Shown: piece after piece, positions 47,135 through 56,786 of the stretch
Layout of the letters: every line of letters begins with the position of its first letter
How positions within the stretch are numbered: position 1 is the stretch's first letter
Assembly: GCA_037903475.1 (NCBI GenBank)
Contig: JBAJFG010000467.1
Location: 62,001-126,000 of the forward strand
Origin: Ancylostoma caninum
Taxonomy: Eukaryota; Nematoda; Chromadorea; Rhabditida; Ancylostomatidae
DNA: 64,000 nt
Direction of reading: 5' to 3'
Notes under the pieces: generated by a model
The model's input: the letters and a program-made list of their open reading frames with translations, nothing else
Databases searched by the model: none
Told to the model about the DNA's origin: nothing
Program-made: the position numbers and the translations under genes

Positions 47135-47311
47135 CAGTCCTTGTCGAAAAGATAGACGGATTGCGCGTGCGGTTTCACAGCGTCGCGGTCGCAGAGTCGC
47201 GGACGGACCTCCTCCACCCTCTCACTTAGAGCATTCTCTCTCCGCGTCTCTCGTCCTGGTCCCGCCACGATTCTGCAGTAACGGAATCCGTCTATCTTTC
47301 GACAAGGACTG
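47135..47311. mobile_element. CAGT-ended MITE, 177 bp
   Basis: Flanked by TA (47133-47134 and 47312-47313). Inverted ends CAGTCCTTGTCGAAAAGATA and, on the reverse of the right, CAGTCCTTGTCGAAAGATAG continue to GACGGAT. The interior is GC-rich (CGTCGCGGTCGCAGAGTCGC). Tc1/mariner-type by terminus and target. Confidence 0.88.
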
Positions 47312-48690
47312 TATGTATTGTTAGACTAACTGGCGTTCATTTTGTAATTCTATCTGATTACTTCCATAAATAGTAGTGGTATCAAATCAGAATAAAGGAT
47401 AAGTGGAAAATAACGGATCACTCAACGAAACCTATGTGGTTGAGCAGGATTGTAGCAAATTCGTCAGGTAATGAAATTTCATAACTTTGAAACGAAAGCT
47501 CTTTGGAGTGAATACATTAAATTTTCCACAGAAAAATGTCCTATGGAGAAGAATTTTGAGTACTATTGCCCACTCTTCGTATCAGACCTCCGTTACAAGA
47601 ATGTCTTCTAGGAGTTGGTCTAGGTCAGTTTTGTTATCTTCTCAGCGGTATATCTCTGCATGGCTCTTTTACTTTTAAAGAACTGAGGGTTGCCTGATTT
47701 TGGTTTGACCCCATGCTGCTCATTCAAGCTACATTTACTCTGCATCGGAGTCCGATCCGGTCGGATAAGGAGAGATACGCTACCCTCGCTAAATTCTTTA
47801 AAAATGTACACTCGGCCCGCGAAGTTGCGTTCTTTTCGTTCCATCCTCTATAATTTGGTGGAACGCAGTCTATCGGAAGTCCGCATGGATCACGGAATCC
47901 GTACATATCTGTTCGACCTACCTATAAGCAATTTTCTATAAATTTCATCTTATAAATTGTGAAATTTGAGCGTCCTATATTTTGAGGGACTCCGTCGCGA
48001 ACAGCGCGCGACGTCGCATGCGGCGAGCCAAGCGATACGCGACAAAATTGTGGTGGAGCGAGGACACTTAAAATTTCATGATGAAACTGAAAACTGTTAG
48101 CTCACTTTATATAGGGCTGAGTTTTGGATCAATTGCGTTCTTCCCATCGGTTTTATTTTGCGGTATATTGCGTCTCAACAAATTTATAGAGATGGAACGA
48201 AAAGGACCCAACTTTGCGCGCCAAGTGTTTTTTTTTAAAGAACTAGCGCCCCTACGAGACGCTAGAAAGTGTGGATGTGGCAGCCATTTGAGGTTCATGT
48301 CAAAACTATTAGGTGTGAAAATAAGGTCGCGTGCTCTTCTGAGAGCTGCGCTTTCTACCTTCTATCTATAAATCTTATGCGGAGTATTCTATATAGAGGA
48401 ATTAGGAATCATAAAAAAGCATCCGGAGGAAACAGTACGTTTAAAACATTCCTCTTAATGAAATCTACTTTGCGTAGTTGTGAGCCACATAGAAGTTGTT
48501 ATAAATTGCCGAGGTAATGTCATGATGCCAAGGTTCAATGACAGTCGGACATAGAATTTTTTTGAATAGTTATTAATGGAATGAAAGTGGTTGAAACTGC
48601 TCGAGAGATCTGCGCATTATGCACATTGAATGTCACGCCGGAAAGAACCATTCAGTATTAGTCTTCCAGATTCAGCTTTTACGTCATTAA
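47312..48690. repeat. Unassigned region with inverted pieces
   Basis: No gene is recognised. Sequence 47783-47856 resembles the reverse complement of 48180-48255. Both read, in one direction, ATAGAGATGGAACGAAAAG, then a CAACTT.GCG block, a GTGTAC/GTGTTT block and TTTAAAGAA.T..CG. This suggests a decayed foldback of roughly 470 bp, but its ends are unclear. Confidence 0.4.
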
Positions 48691-49140
48691 CTACCATTAC
48701 TCCCAAGCTTCTGCGATGAAGACTTCCTTTCGCTGCTCGGAAGTAACAATCATTCCACAGAAACGAGCGTTATTAGACAACGGACAGTGTTCCAGCAAAT
48801 GGAAAAGCTCAAAACTTTCGAAACGTTTATTAAATACTGTGAAGCACATCTCCGCTACTTTCTGCCAACGTGCCGAGGAAACGACTTCAACGTGCGCAAT
48901 AGATCGGTCCAGTCTTCTTTACTCAATGGCACATGTTATAACTGGATGCATATGCACCCAAACAGCATTAATAAAATCGGTTTCTACAGGAAATCAAAAA
49001 CAGTAGGAAAACGGAAGATCCCGCACATCTCGAAACCCAATTCAAAAAGGATATCAGCTGTAGTACTACGCGTCCCTGCAAGAAAGTCGTCCGTGTTATA
49101 TCAGCGAATCACAAAAAATTCTCTTCCTTCTAAGGAATGA
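48691..49140 (+). CDS. Hypothetical ORF or exon
   Basis: An open frame of about 149 codons without a stop, ending at TGA 49138-49140. Its first ATG in frame is near 48799. It reads CDEDFLSLLGSN, then FQQMEKLKTFETFIKYCEAH, YFLPTCRGNDFNV, then a basic tail. I recognise no family. A possible acceptor (CATTCCACAG) ends at 48760, but splicing there is unproven. It may be an exon of an unknown gene or repeat-derived. Length and amino-acid balance make pure chance less likely, but the evidence is weak. Confidence 0.25.
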   Translation, partial: LPLLPSFCDEDFLSLLGSNNHSTETSVIRQRTVFQQMEKLKTFETFIKYCEAHLRYFLPTCRGNDFNVRNRSVQSSLLNGTCYNWMHMHPNSINKIGFYRKSKTVGKRKIPHISKPNSKRISAVVLRVPARKSSVLYQRITKNSLPSKE

Positions 49141-49312
49141 GTACAAAGCACCACTCAGTTCTTAAAAATAATACTAAATAAAAGTAATGAAGCGCCGCTC
49201 AGCAAACGGGCTGAGACGGTGTTGTGTGATGAAAGGATGATTGAGAGCGACTGCACTTCTTTGATTAACCAACACCACTGTCCAGATCTGAAATTAGTAG
49301 TCCAACCATAAG

Positions 49313-49871
49313 AAGTCCTGATGCAACGCTGGTTCCCTCCGGCCTCCTCAACTCTGAGGGCCCACTCCTCGAAATCCCCGTGGAGCGCGGGTCCCCTCTG
49401 GCCTTCTCAAGTCTGAGGATACCCTCGCCGAAGTCCTGATGCAACGCGGGTTCCCTTCGGCCTTCCCCACACCATCGTACCCTCTTCTTAAGATAGTCAT
49501 GCAACGCGAGTCCCCTCTGACCTTCACAAATCTGAGAACCCACTCCTCGAAATCCCCGTGCAACGCGGGTCCCCTCTGGCCTTCTCAAATCCGAGGGCCC
49601 ACTCCTCGAAATCCCCGTGCAACGCGGGTTCCCTTCGGCTTTCCACACACCATTGCACCCTCTCCTTAAAATTCCCATGCAACGCGAGTCCCCTCTGACC
49701 TTCTCAAATCAGAGGATCCCCTCGCTGAACGCGGGTCCCCTCTGGCCTTCTCAAGTCTGAGGATACCCTCGCCGAAGCCTGATGCAACGCGGGTTCCCTT
49801 CGGCCTTCCACACACCATTGTACCCTCTTCTTAAGATACTCATGCAACGTGGGTCCCCTCTGACCTTCTCA
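49313..49871. repeat. 59/60-bp minisatellite, block 1
   Basis: There are about nine copies of a second minisatellite, unrelated to the 12-18 kb family. Two unit types alternate irregularly: a 60-bp type (GATGCAACGCGGGTTCCCTT, CACACACCATTG, CTTAA) and a 59-bp type (CAACGCGAGTCCCCTCTGAC, TTCTCAAATCTGAGGA, CCTCGCCGAAG). The array stops abruptly at TTCTCA 49871, where AT-rich sequence begins. Confidence 0.92.
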
Positions 49872-49938
49872 ATGAAATTATTAATGTAATGAAAAGAATT
49901 TGTGATAAAAGATGTATAAAATTCATAAAAGAACTATG

Positions 49939-50044
49939 CCTATTTGCCCGTTTCGTTCCCTAACCATATACGGGTAAATAGGTATAAATAATAGGTATAA
50001 ATAATAGGTCCTCCCGGGAACTCGTCAGTACGGCGAGGAGGACC
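49939..50044 (-). ncRNA. Permuted hammerhead-like ribozyme, E1
   Basis: Read on the minus strand, an outer hairpin (50037-50044 with 50007-50014, GGUCCUCC/GGAGGACC) presents CCGUA, CUGACGA (50028-50022) and GUUCCC in its loop. A second hairpin pairs 49982-49971 with 49950-49939 (11 of 12 pairs). Its loop holds GUA (the cleavage triplet), UAUGG, UUA, GGGAAC and GAAA (49954-49951). CCGUA pairs with UAUGG (stem I), GUUCCC with GGGAAC (stem II), and the second hairpin is stem III. All hammerhead core residues are present. The strand order means the two loops must kiss to build the core. No cleavage has been shown. Confidence 0.6.
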
Positions 50045-50111
50045 TTACCTTGTGTAATGTGAAGTTAAAAATTTACTTACCTGGAGTTATCCTTTGTGTA
50101 TGATAATCCTA

Positions 50112-50115
<4 letters not shown>

Positions 50116-50185
<70 letters not shown>
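50116..50185. repeat. (TA)n tract, left of SINE
   Basis: About 35 TA units. It lies at the 3' tail of the minus-strand SINE-like repeat. Confidence 0.97.
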
Positions 50186-50188
<3 letters not shown>

Positions 50189-50462
50189 GTCGGCGTTAAT
50201 CAATCCCGTCACGAGGGATGCGCCACGCATTCGACTTCATCTGAGCATCGTAGAGGCGTTGAATGCGTATGTGCCCTGTACAATGACTTGCGGGGGGCAC
50301 CCGATGTACCAAGTCAGTGCTTCATCCTCCCAGACTCCTCTGGTACCAATTTACCTACCCCGGAGGGATGGAAGGCTTGGTTGGCCTCGGGCGGGATCGA
50401 ACCATCGATCGTGTGCGTGCGCAGCGAGCCTCTTACCACTGCGCCACACGCGCCCACGGGGT
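50186..50462 (-). mobile_element. tRNA-derived SINE-like element
   Basis: On the minus strand it begins with a tRNA-like head (50456-50385). An A-box TGGCGCAGTGG (50446-50436) and B-box GGTTCGATCCC (50403-50393) are the RNA polymerase III internal promoter elements. A body of about 190 bp follows, and the element ends at the (TA)n tract. A degenerate second copy at 5405-5662 lacks the LINE. The head does not fold as a functional tRNA: acceptor and T-stem pairing are imperfect and there is no clear anticodon arm. It lies head-on against the RTE LINE that follows, so part of it might instead be the LINE's 5' untranslated region. Confidence 0.6.
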
Positions 50463-53400
50463 GAACATCTACCAGAGTTCATCTCTGGGAGATGGCCAAC
50501 GGCACAAACGGCCACGCAGTTCAGAACCGCACTACTTGTAGTGCGTGAACGGGCGGCCCTTGGATAGCTCCGGCAAGGCACTCCAGGGGTAACCAGGCCA
50601 CCAGAAAAGCCACGACATTCGCAACAGAGAGAAAACCGGCCCGAAATCGGACATGCTCTCCCACGGCGCCCGGAGATGCCCCTGCCGAGGACGGAAGAGG
50701 AAAGGGACGGGGCGCCACTGGAAATCCCGATAAACGATTTGGACAATGCTTGGACATCTGCACATACAATTGCCGATCAGCCGCATCCGACGCAGACTTG
50801 AGAACTCTTCTCCACATATCTAAGAGGCTCAGGTACGATGTCATATGTCTGCAAGAGACGAAAACGAAAACCCCGTATGCAAGAAGAATGGAAAGCGGAG
50901 AACTGATTATAATGGGGCAAAAGATTGACGCGAAGAACGTTGGGGGGGGTCGGTTTCTTGATCCACCCAAGAGTACAGCCCAGCATTCATTCGCACGAAA
51001 TTCTGAGTCCGCGTATTGCTGTGCTACGATTACGAACGACGAAGAAAGCGACCATCACCATTGTAAACTGCTACGCTCCTAACTCTGTTGCCAGCGAAGA
51101 GGACAAAGACAACTTCTACTCTGAGCTGGAAGCAGTAGTTAAGAAGGAAAAGTCATACTACAAATACATATGCGGGGATTTCAACGCCCTTGTAGGAAAT
51201 GGAAGCGACGGAAACTGGAGACTAGGTCGACACGGAAATGAAGCTAGGAGCGACAATGGCTTTCGTCTATTAGATCTGATGTCTTGTTGCAACCTGTTTC
51301 ATGGAAACTCCATCTTCGAGAAGCCTCAACACAGACGGTGGACCTGGGAAAGTCCTAACGGACAAACTCATTCAGAGCTAGACCACATCCTCACGAACCG
51401 AAGATGGAGCCTGATGGACACTTCAGTAGTACCCTCTTTTGACACCGGATCCGACCACAGACTGCTACGGGCCAAGATACGACTCAGTGATCGCATATTC
51501 AAAAGAGACACACATCGTGGGCCACCTATACGCTCTCCTGAGTATGATGAATCCGAACTGCAGAAGGCCATGAATGCATACAACTGGAGAAAGGAGGAAG
51601 ATCCCACAGAAGACTATGAAGAATTAGCAAAAGGGCTGATATTTTGTGCCAAAGCAGCTATGATGAACTACAAACAGAGAGGAGAAAGGCTGAACCCAAA
51701 GGCCAAACAATTGCTGCGCCGTAGAGGTGAAGTCAAAAGAGATCAGGCAGCGACGCATTTGGAGAAAGTTGTCATCAATAAAGCCTGTCGCGCGGCCATG
51801 AAGGAATCCCTTAGAGAGCACCGCAAAAATAAGCTACTTTCGACAGCCGCTCAGAGGAAAAGCCTGAAACGATGCCGACGAGAACTCTCGGACTATTCTG
51901 CTGTGACCACGTGCCTGAAAGACAAACAGGGAATACCCAAAACGACGAGGACGGACATGGAACGCATTGTAACGGACTTTTATACAAATCTGTACCGCTC
52001 AACAACGGTTGTCCCAAGACGCCCATCCCCCACAGAAGAAAAGCCACCACCCATTCTGGTCTCGGAAGTGAGAATTGCAATTCAATCGCTGAGAAAGGGG
52101 ACGGCCCCAGGACCCGATGGCATTACAGCGGACTTGCTTAGAGTCGGAGGATATACAATGCATAAACTCTTAGCAGAGCACTTTACCTCCTATCTCGAAG
52201 CTGGCATCATTCCCGATCAGTGGAAGAGCTACAAGACAGTGTTGATCTTCAAAAAAGGTGACAAAGAAGATATCGAAAACTACCGCCCTATTGCTTTGTT
52301 GTCTATACCGTACAAACTGTTCACGAAGATCATTCTGAACCGGCTTGAAACCACGCTTGATGAGTACCAGCCAATAGAACAGGCAGGTTTCAGAAAAGGC
52401 TTTTGCTGTATGGACCACATTCACACTATCGTCCAGCTGATTGAGAGATGCAGGGAATACACGATGCCTCTGATCCTCACATTCGTCGACTACAGAAAAG
52501 CATTCGACTCCGTCGAAACGAATGCAGTCTTGAATGCGCTCATGCATGCAGGAGTAGATCCAGCTTACGTGAACATTCTTGAGCAGTGCAATGTCGGAAC
52601 AACGACGACAATCCAGTTGTTTGACAAAAAACTACGCATTCCGATCGGAAAAGGTGTCCGACAAGGTGACACAATATCGCCAAAACTGTTCACGTCAGCC
52701 CTCCAGTATGCTATATCTCGACTGAACTGGGAAGACAAAGGTATCACGATCGACGGAAAGAAGCTCTCAAACCTACGATTCGCAGACGACGTGGTTCTTG
52801 TTAGCAACAACACATCAGAGATGAACCAGCTGCTAAACGAGCTGAACGAAGTGAGCAAGAGCATCGGGCTGGAAATGAATATGAAGAAGACACAGATGAT
52901 GGCAAATCAGTGGTGTGACAACGGAATAGTACAGCTGGATGGAATTATCTTGAGGAAAGTAGACAGCTACGTTTACCTGGGACGTGAAGTAAATATGACG
53001 AACGACTTGACAGGCGAAATTGGGCGAAGAAGAAAAGCGGCGTGGGCAGCCATGGACACGATTCGAGAAACAACAAGCCAAATCAGGGACTCGAAGCTGC
53101 GAGCTCACTTATTTGATTCTACGGTACTTCCGGCACTGTGTTATGCTACTGAAACATGGACGGACAACAGAAACATCTCCTTGGCTATGAGAACGACACA
53201 CAGGGCTTTGGAAAGATGTCTTCTGGGAACGAATAGATGGAAGCAATGGAAATGCGGCCTCAGTAGCAAAGACTTGAGGAAGGAATCGAAGATCAAGGAC
53301 ATGACAGACTACATGGCATCCGCAAAGCATCGGTGGGCAGGACACGTGATGCGCCGAACTGACGACAGATGGAGCACGAGATCAACTCTCTGGATTCCCT

Positions 53401-53584
53401 TGAACGTCAAAAGAGCCCTCGGCCGACCCTTCACGCGCTGGTCTGATACATTTTCCAGGTCGTTTAAACAAAGAGAACTGACGAACTGGATGAGAGCGGC
53501 CCGAGACGAGGAGAACCTGGAGCGAATGTGGTCCACACTGAGAAGACCAACCCAGCAGTGAAGATGGACCATCAAAGTATCAAA

Positions 53585-53586
<2 letters not shown>
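50463..53586 (+). mobile_element. RTE-type LINE, nearly full length
   Basis: This non-LTR retrotransposon encodes an APE-type endonuclease and a reverse transcriptase. It ends 25 bp after the stop with ATCAAAGTATCAAAGTATAT running into a (TA)n tract, a very short 3' end typical of RTE-clade elements. The 5' boundary is uncertain. It lies inside AT-rich Penelope-like sequence and has visibly higher GC content than its host. Confidence 0.8.
50750..53561 (+). pseudogene. RTE endonuclease-reverse transcriptase
   Basis: The endonuclease N-terminus (LDICTYNCRSAASD, then LRYDVICLQETKT) is open from before 50750, but it is one frame away from the rest. The frame changes at the G-run at 50941-50949, after which an 878-codon frame continues to the stop at 53559-53561. 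Endonuclease signatures are QET near the start, CGDFNALVG (about 51175) and TGSDHRLL (about 51450). RT motifs are GTAPGPDGI, ILTFVDYRKAFDSV (motif A), GVRQGDTISPKLFT (motif B) and LRFADDVVL (motif C), followed by the thumb and a C-terminal KHRWAGHVMRR block. One frameshift is the only clear lesion, so this is a young copy. Confidence 0.88.

Positions 53587-53646
<60 letters not shown>
53587..53646. repeat. (TA)n tract, right of LINE
   Basis: About 30 TA units at the 3' end of the LINE and at the left side of the hAT-like element. Confidence 0.97.
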
Positions 53647-53649
<3 letters not shown>

Positions 53650-53927
53650 TGGCGGACGCAGAAAGTGGGCGGGAGGGGGGGGCGTGGGAAGAAAAGTGGG
53701 GTCTCCGCCGTTTTGGGGACCCAGACGGAAAATAAAATTAATAATAATATTAATTATAATAATAAACAATAAATAAAAAATATATTAAAAATAATAATAA
53801 AAATAAACAATTAAAAATAAACTAACACAAGATTTTTATTTGTATTGTAAAGTAATTTCGAAAATTTATATATATATATATATATCAGTGGCGACCCATT
53901 CTCGGGGGGGGCCCCCTGCGTCCGCCA

Positions 53928-53930
<3 letters not shown>
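53647..53930. mobile_element. hAT-like MITE with nested ends
   Basis: The inverted ends CAGTGGCGGACGCAG (53647-53661) and its complement (53916-53930) are hAT-type termini. TATATATA lies on both sides, which would fit an 8-bp duplication but cannot be proved in a TA tract. A second left end, CAGTGGCGACCC, lies at 53886, so a 45-bp miniature with the same right end is nested inside. The interior has G-runs and an AT-rich stretch, with no gene. Confidence 0.6.
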
Positions 53931-53964
<34 letters not shown>

Positions 53965-54381
53965 ATATAAATATGTTTGTATGGAGACCACACAGCACGA
54001 GACAAGTTAAACAAATGAGTAACATTAGCTGACAAGTAATGAATAACAACTTTGAATTGATAAACACTAACCATCAGAAATGATGTTTTTCCATTCCATT
54101 TAGAATGTCTGTGTTAACAGTGGAAGTACCTATCTTTAGAGTACGAAAGAACCGAGGACTATCGTAGGTTATGTATTTTTGCTCTTTCTTTTATGTAAGT
54201 GACTAATGTGTAGGATGGCATCACTCGTTTTTGATACTAGTAAGTGTATTGTAAATCTAACTAAGCCATCCAAAAGAAGTGTGAGAGCAATTTTGCAGGA
54301 ACGTAAACCGTGTTGAATGTGAAATGAGAGCTGTGTATAATAGGTGCATACGTGGAATTTTAACTAATAGATAAAATTTTT
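53931..54381 (-). other. 3' flank of AT-rich RT gene
   Basis: Begins with a short TA tract (53931-53961). The rest is non-coding on both strands and probably belongs to the 3' untranslated part of the Penelope-like element. Confidence 0.4.
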
Positions 54382-55914
54382 TTAAATTGTTCGTTTTAGT
54401 TTGTTATAATCTTTATGTAAATCATATTTATACATTATGATTCTATTGTTATTTATACATTTCAGAATGCTACCTAGTATAACAAAATCAGGGTATGCAT
54501 TAATATTGAGTATGCGTTTAAGTTGAGTTATTCGAGTAATAAAATATTTTATTTTATTACATGTGCGTGCTATACGTAAGGTCTCGGTGTATATGGTAGC
54601 TTTTTTAATATTTAATGAAATATTGGAGAAAAAATGAAGTAATCTTTTAACTTCGAAGTTGAAGTGTTCAGTTTTATTGAACAAGTTAGTAGAGATACGA
54701 TTATCGTTAATTTCAATATTGAAGTCTAAGTAACTACATTTGTACTCACTATCACTAGTGATTTCTAGTTTAAGAACATTATTGTATATCTGAATAAGTT
54801 CAGTATGTATTTCATCTTTCTCTGAACTATGTATAACTAGAATATCGTCCATGTACCGAAAGGGATAGAAAGGGGCGGGTATTTTCTTAACTGTAATTGA
54901 GTATTCGTATATAAAAAATGCAAGCGTTAGATCAGCAAGTAATGGACTGAAGTTTCCGCCCTGAGGTACACCTTTTATTTGTTTGAATATGTACTGACTA
55001 AACTGACTGAAGCTATTATTTAGAAGATAATCCACGTAATAAAGCAAATCAGTCTTATTGTAATATCTGTATTTAGAGAGACTATCGTTATCAGAGTAAA
55101 AGACTTTATTGTACCCATTGAATGCTATAAATTTTTTATTAGCATTTCTGAAACATATGTTGAGTATATGGTGTATATTTTTAATGATAGTATCATGAGG
55201 GAGATTGGTCAACATCTCATTAAAATCTGCAGAATATAATTTTTTGTTGCTAAGATTAATACTAGTTATTTTATTACTAATGTTGATATTTTCTATGGAC
55301 CAGTATCCAATGAATCCTTTATTTCTAGTTTTTATAAAATTTACATATTTTTTGAAATGATTTTTGATGAAGGTGAAAATATGTCTCATTTCTATAGCTA
55401 AAGGTTTGATAGAGCTTGATGAAGCTCCAGTAATGAATCTGAACTTGGTAGGCGATTTATGTAATTTGGGTAAACAATATATGATTGGTATTGTAGGTTT
55501 CTCTTGCTTTTCTAATTTGTTTTGTACACATAACCTTTCATGTCTATTTATAATTTCTTCTTTGGACTCTTTGTTATGCATGATGTACGTATTCTGGATT
55601 TTTGTCGGAAGTATAGTGTGCTCTATTAAATTTATTTTGAAACCTATTTCTTTTAGAATAGTAAGAAGATAAAACTTCTTACATATGAAACCGTAATTAT
55701 TACTTGCCTTGTCTAGGGGACATATGATGAAGTTTTTTTGAATGTAATTAAAGTAAGTATAGTTATAATTATAACATATGTTTGTTAACTTATTGTAGTA
55801 AAGCAAAAGTTTAAGTTTTTTAGAAATTTCTTTATTTAGTTGTTCTTTTATATGTTTTAGTACAATATTGTCAAGATTATAAACACTTTTGACTTTGTCC
55901 GTGTATTTGCCCAT
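54382..55914 (-). CDS. Penelope-like RT, DKASNN type
   Basis: The 510-residue reverse transcriptase is intact in frame. The open frame extends 28 codons further into the minisatellite, so I take M at 55914 as the first element-derived start. Motifs are CPLDKASNNYGFICKKFYLL (about 65-85), PKLHKSPTKFRFITGASSSS (about 145), LYSADFNEMLTNLPH (motif A region), GVPQGGNFSPLLADLTLA (motif B), YMDDILVIHSS (catalytic YMDD) and a SYLDFNIEI block. No GIY-YIG endonuclease is present downstream. If it belongs to the Naiad-like PLEs, whose endonuclease is N-terminal, loss of the 5' end would explain that; this is an inference. Codons are extremely AT-biased (many Ile, Asn, Lys, Tyr), unlike lasp-1, ess-2 and the RTE gene. 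An intact frame argues for recent arrival. Confidence 0.85.
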   Translation of the reverse strand: MGKYTDKVKSVYNLDNIVLKHIKEQLNKEISKKLKLLLYYNKLTNICYNYNYTYFNYIQKNFIICPLDKASNNYGFICKKFYLLTILKEIGFKINLIEHTILPTKIQNTYIMHNKESKEEIINRHERLCVQNKLEKQEKPTIPIIYCLPKLHKSPTKFRFITGASSSSIKPLAIEMRHIFTFIKNHFKKYVNFIKTRNKGFIGYWSIENINISNKITSINLSNKKLYSADFNEMLTNLPHDTIIKNIHHILNICFRNANKKFIAFNGYNKVFYSDNDSLSKYRYYNKTDLLYYVDYLLNNSFSQFSQYIFKQIKGVPQGGNFSPLLADLTLAFFIYEYSITVKKIPAPFYPFRYMDDILVIHSSEKDEIHTELIQIYNNVLKLEITSDSEYKCSYLDFNIEINDNRISTNLFNKTEHFNFEVKRLLHFFSNISLNIKKATIYTETLRIARTCNKIKYFITRITQLKRILNINAYPDFVILGSILKCINNNRIIMYKYDLHKDYNKLKRTI

Positions 55915-55927
55915 ACAATCCCATAAG

Positions 55928-56786
55928 TACTGATGCAACGCGGGTTCCCTTCGGCCTTCCACACACCATTGTACCCTCTTCTTAAGATGCTCATGCAACG
56001 TGGATCCCCTCTGACCTTCTCAAATCTGAGGGCCCACTCCTCGAAATCCCCGTGGAACGCGGGTCCCCTCTGGCCTTCTCAAGTCCGAGGATGCCCTCGC
56101 CGAAGTCCTGATGCAACGCGGGTTCCCTTCGACCTTCCCAAATCAGAGGATCCCCTCGCTGATGTCCTGATGCAACGCAGGTCCCCTCCGGCCTTCTCAA
56201 ATCTGAGGATCCCCTCGCCGAAGTCCTGATGCAACGCGGGTTCCCTTCGGCCTTCCACACACCATTGCACCCTCTCCTTAAAATCCTCGTGCAACGCGAG
56301 TCCCCTCTGGCCTTCTCAAATCTGAGGATCCCTCGCCGAAGTCTTGATGCAGCGCGGGTTTCCTTCAGCCTTCCATACACCACTGCACCCTCTCCTTAAA
56401 ATCCTCATGCAACGGGAGTCCCCTCTGACCTTCTCAAATCAGAGGATCCCCTCGCTGAACGCGGGTCCCCTCTGGCCTTCTCAAGTCTGAGGATACCCTC
56501 GCCGACGCCGAAGTCCTGATGCAACACGGGTTCCCTTCGGCCTTCCCCACACCATTGTATTCTCTTCTTAAGATAGTCATGCAACGCGAGTCCCCTCTGA
56601 ACTTCTCAAATCAGAGGATCCACTCCTCGAAATCCCCGTGCAACGCGGGTCCCCTCGGGCCTTCTCAAATCTGAGGATACCCTCGCCGAAGTCCTGATGC
56701 AACGCAGGTTCCCTCCGGGCTCCTCAAATCTGAGGGCCCACTCCTCGATATCCCCGTGCAACGCGGGTCCCCTCTGACCTTCTTAA
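55928..56786. repeat. 59/60-bp minisatellite, block 2
   Basis: The same units as block 1, about 14 copies, resuming immediately beyond the Penelope-like element. Some units are shortened by half (for example GCTGAACGCGGG near 56454), and the same shortened form occurs in block 1 (near 49727). This shows shared history. Confidence 0.92.

Larger units (their letters stand above)
49872..55927 (-). mobile_element. AT-rich Penelope-like element, interrupted
   Basis: I infer one AT-rich retroelement on the minus strand from its two junctions with the same minisatellite, at 49871/49872 and 55927/55928. The RT gene is at the right, and a hammerhead-like 3' structure at the left. An RTE LINE, a SINE and a hAT-like MITE have landed in it within TA tracts (50116-53960). 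Base composition is far more AT-rich than the nested LINE or the arrays. It probably inserted into the array and was itself invaded later. That left and right parts belong together rests on composition, strand and position. Confidence 0.6.

Noticed and set aside
50385..50456. Functional tRNA gene
   Set aside because: A and B boxes are good, but stems are imperfect, the anticodon arm is not convincing, and it is the head of a dispersed repeat.
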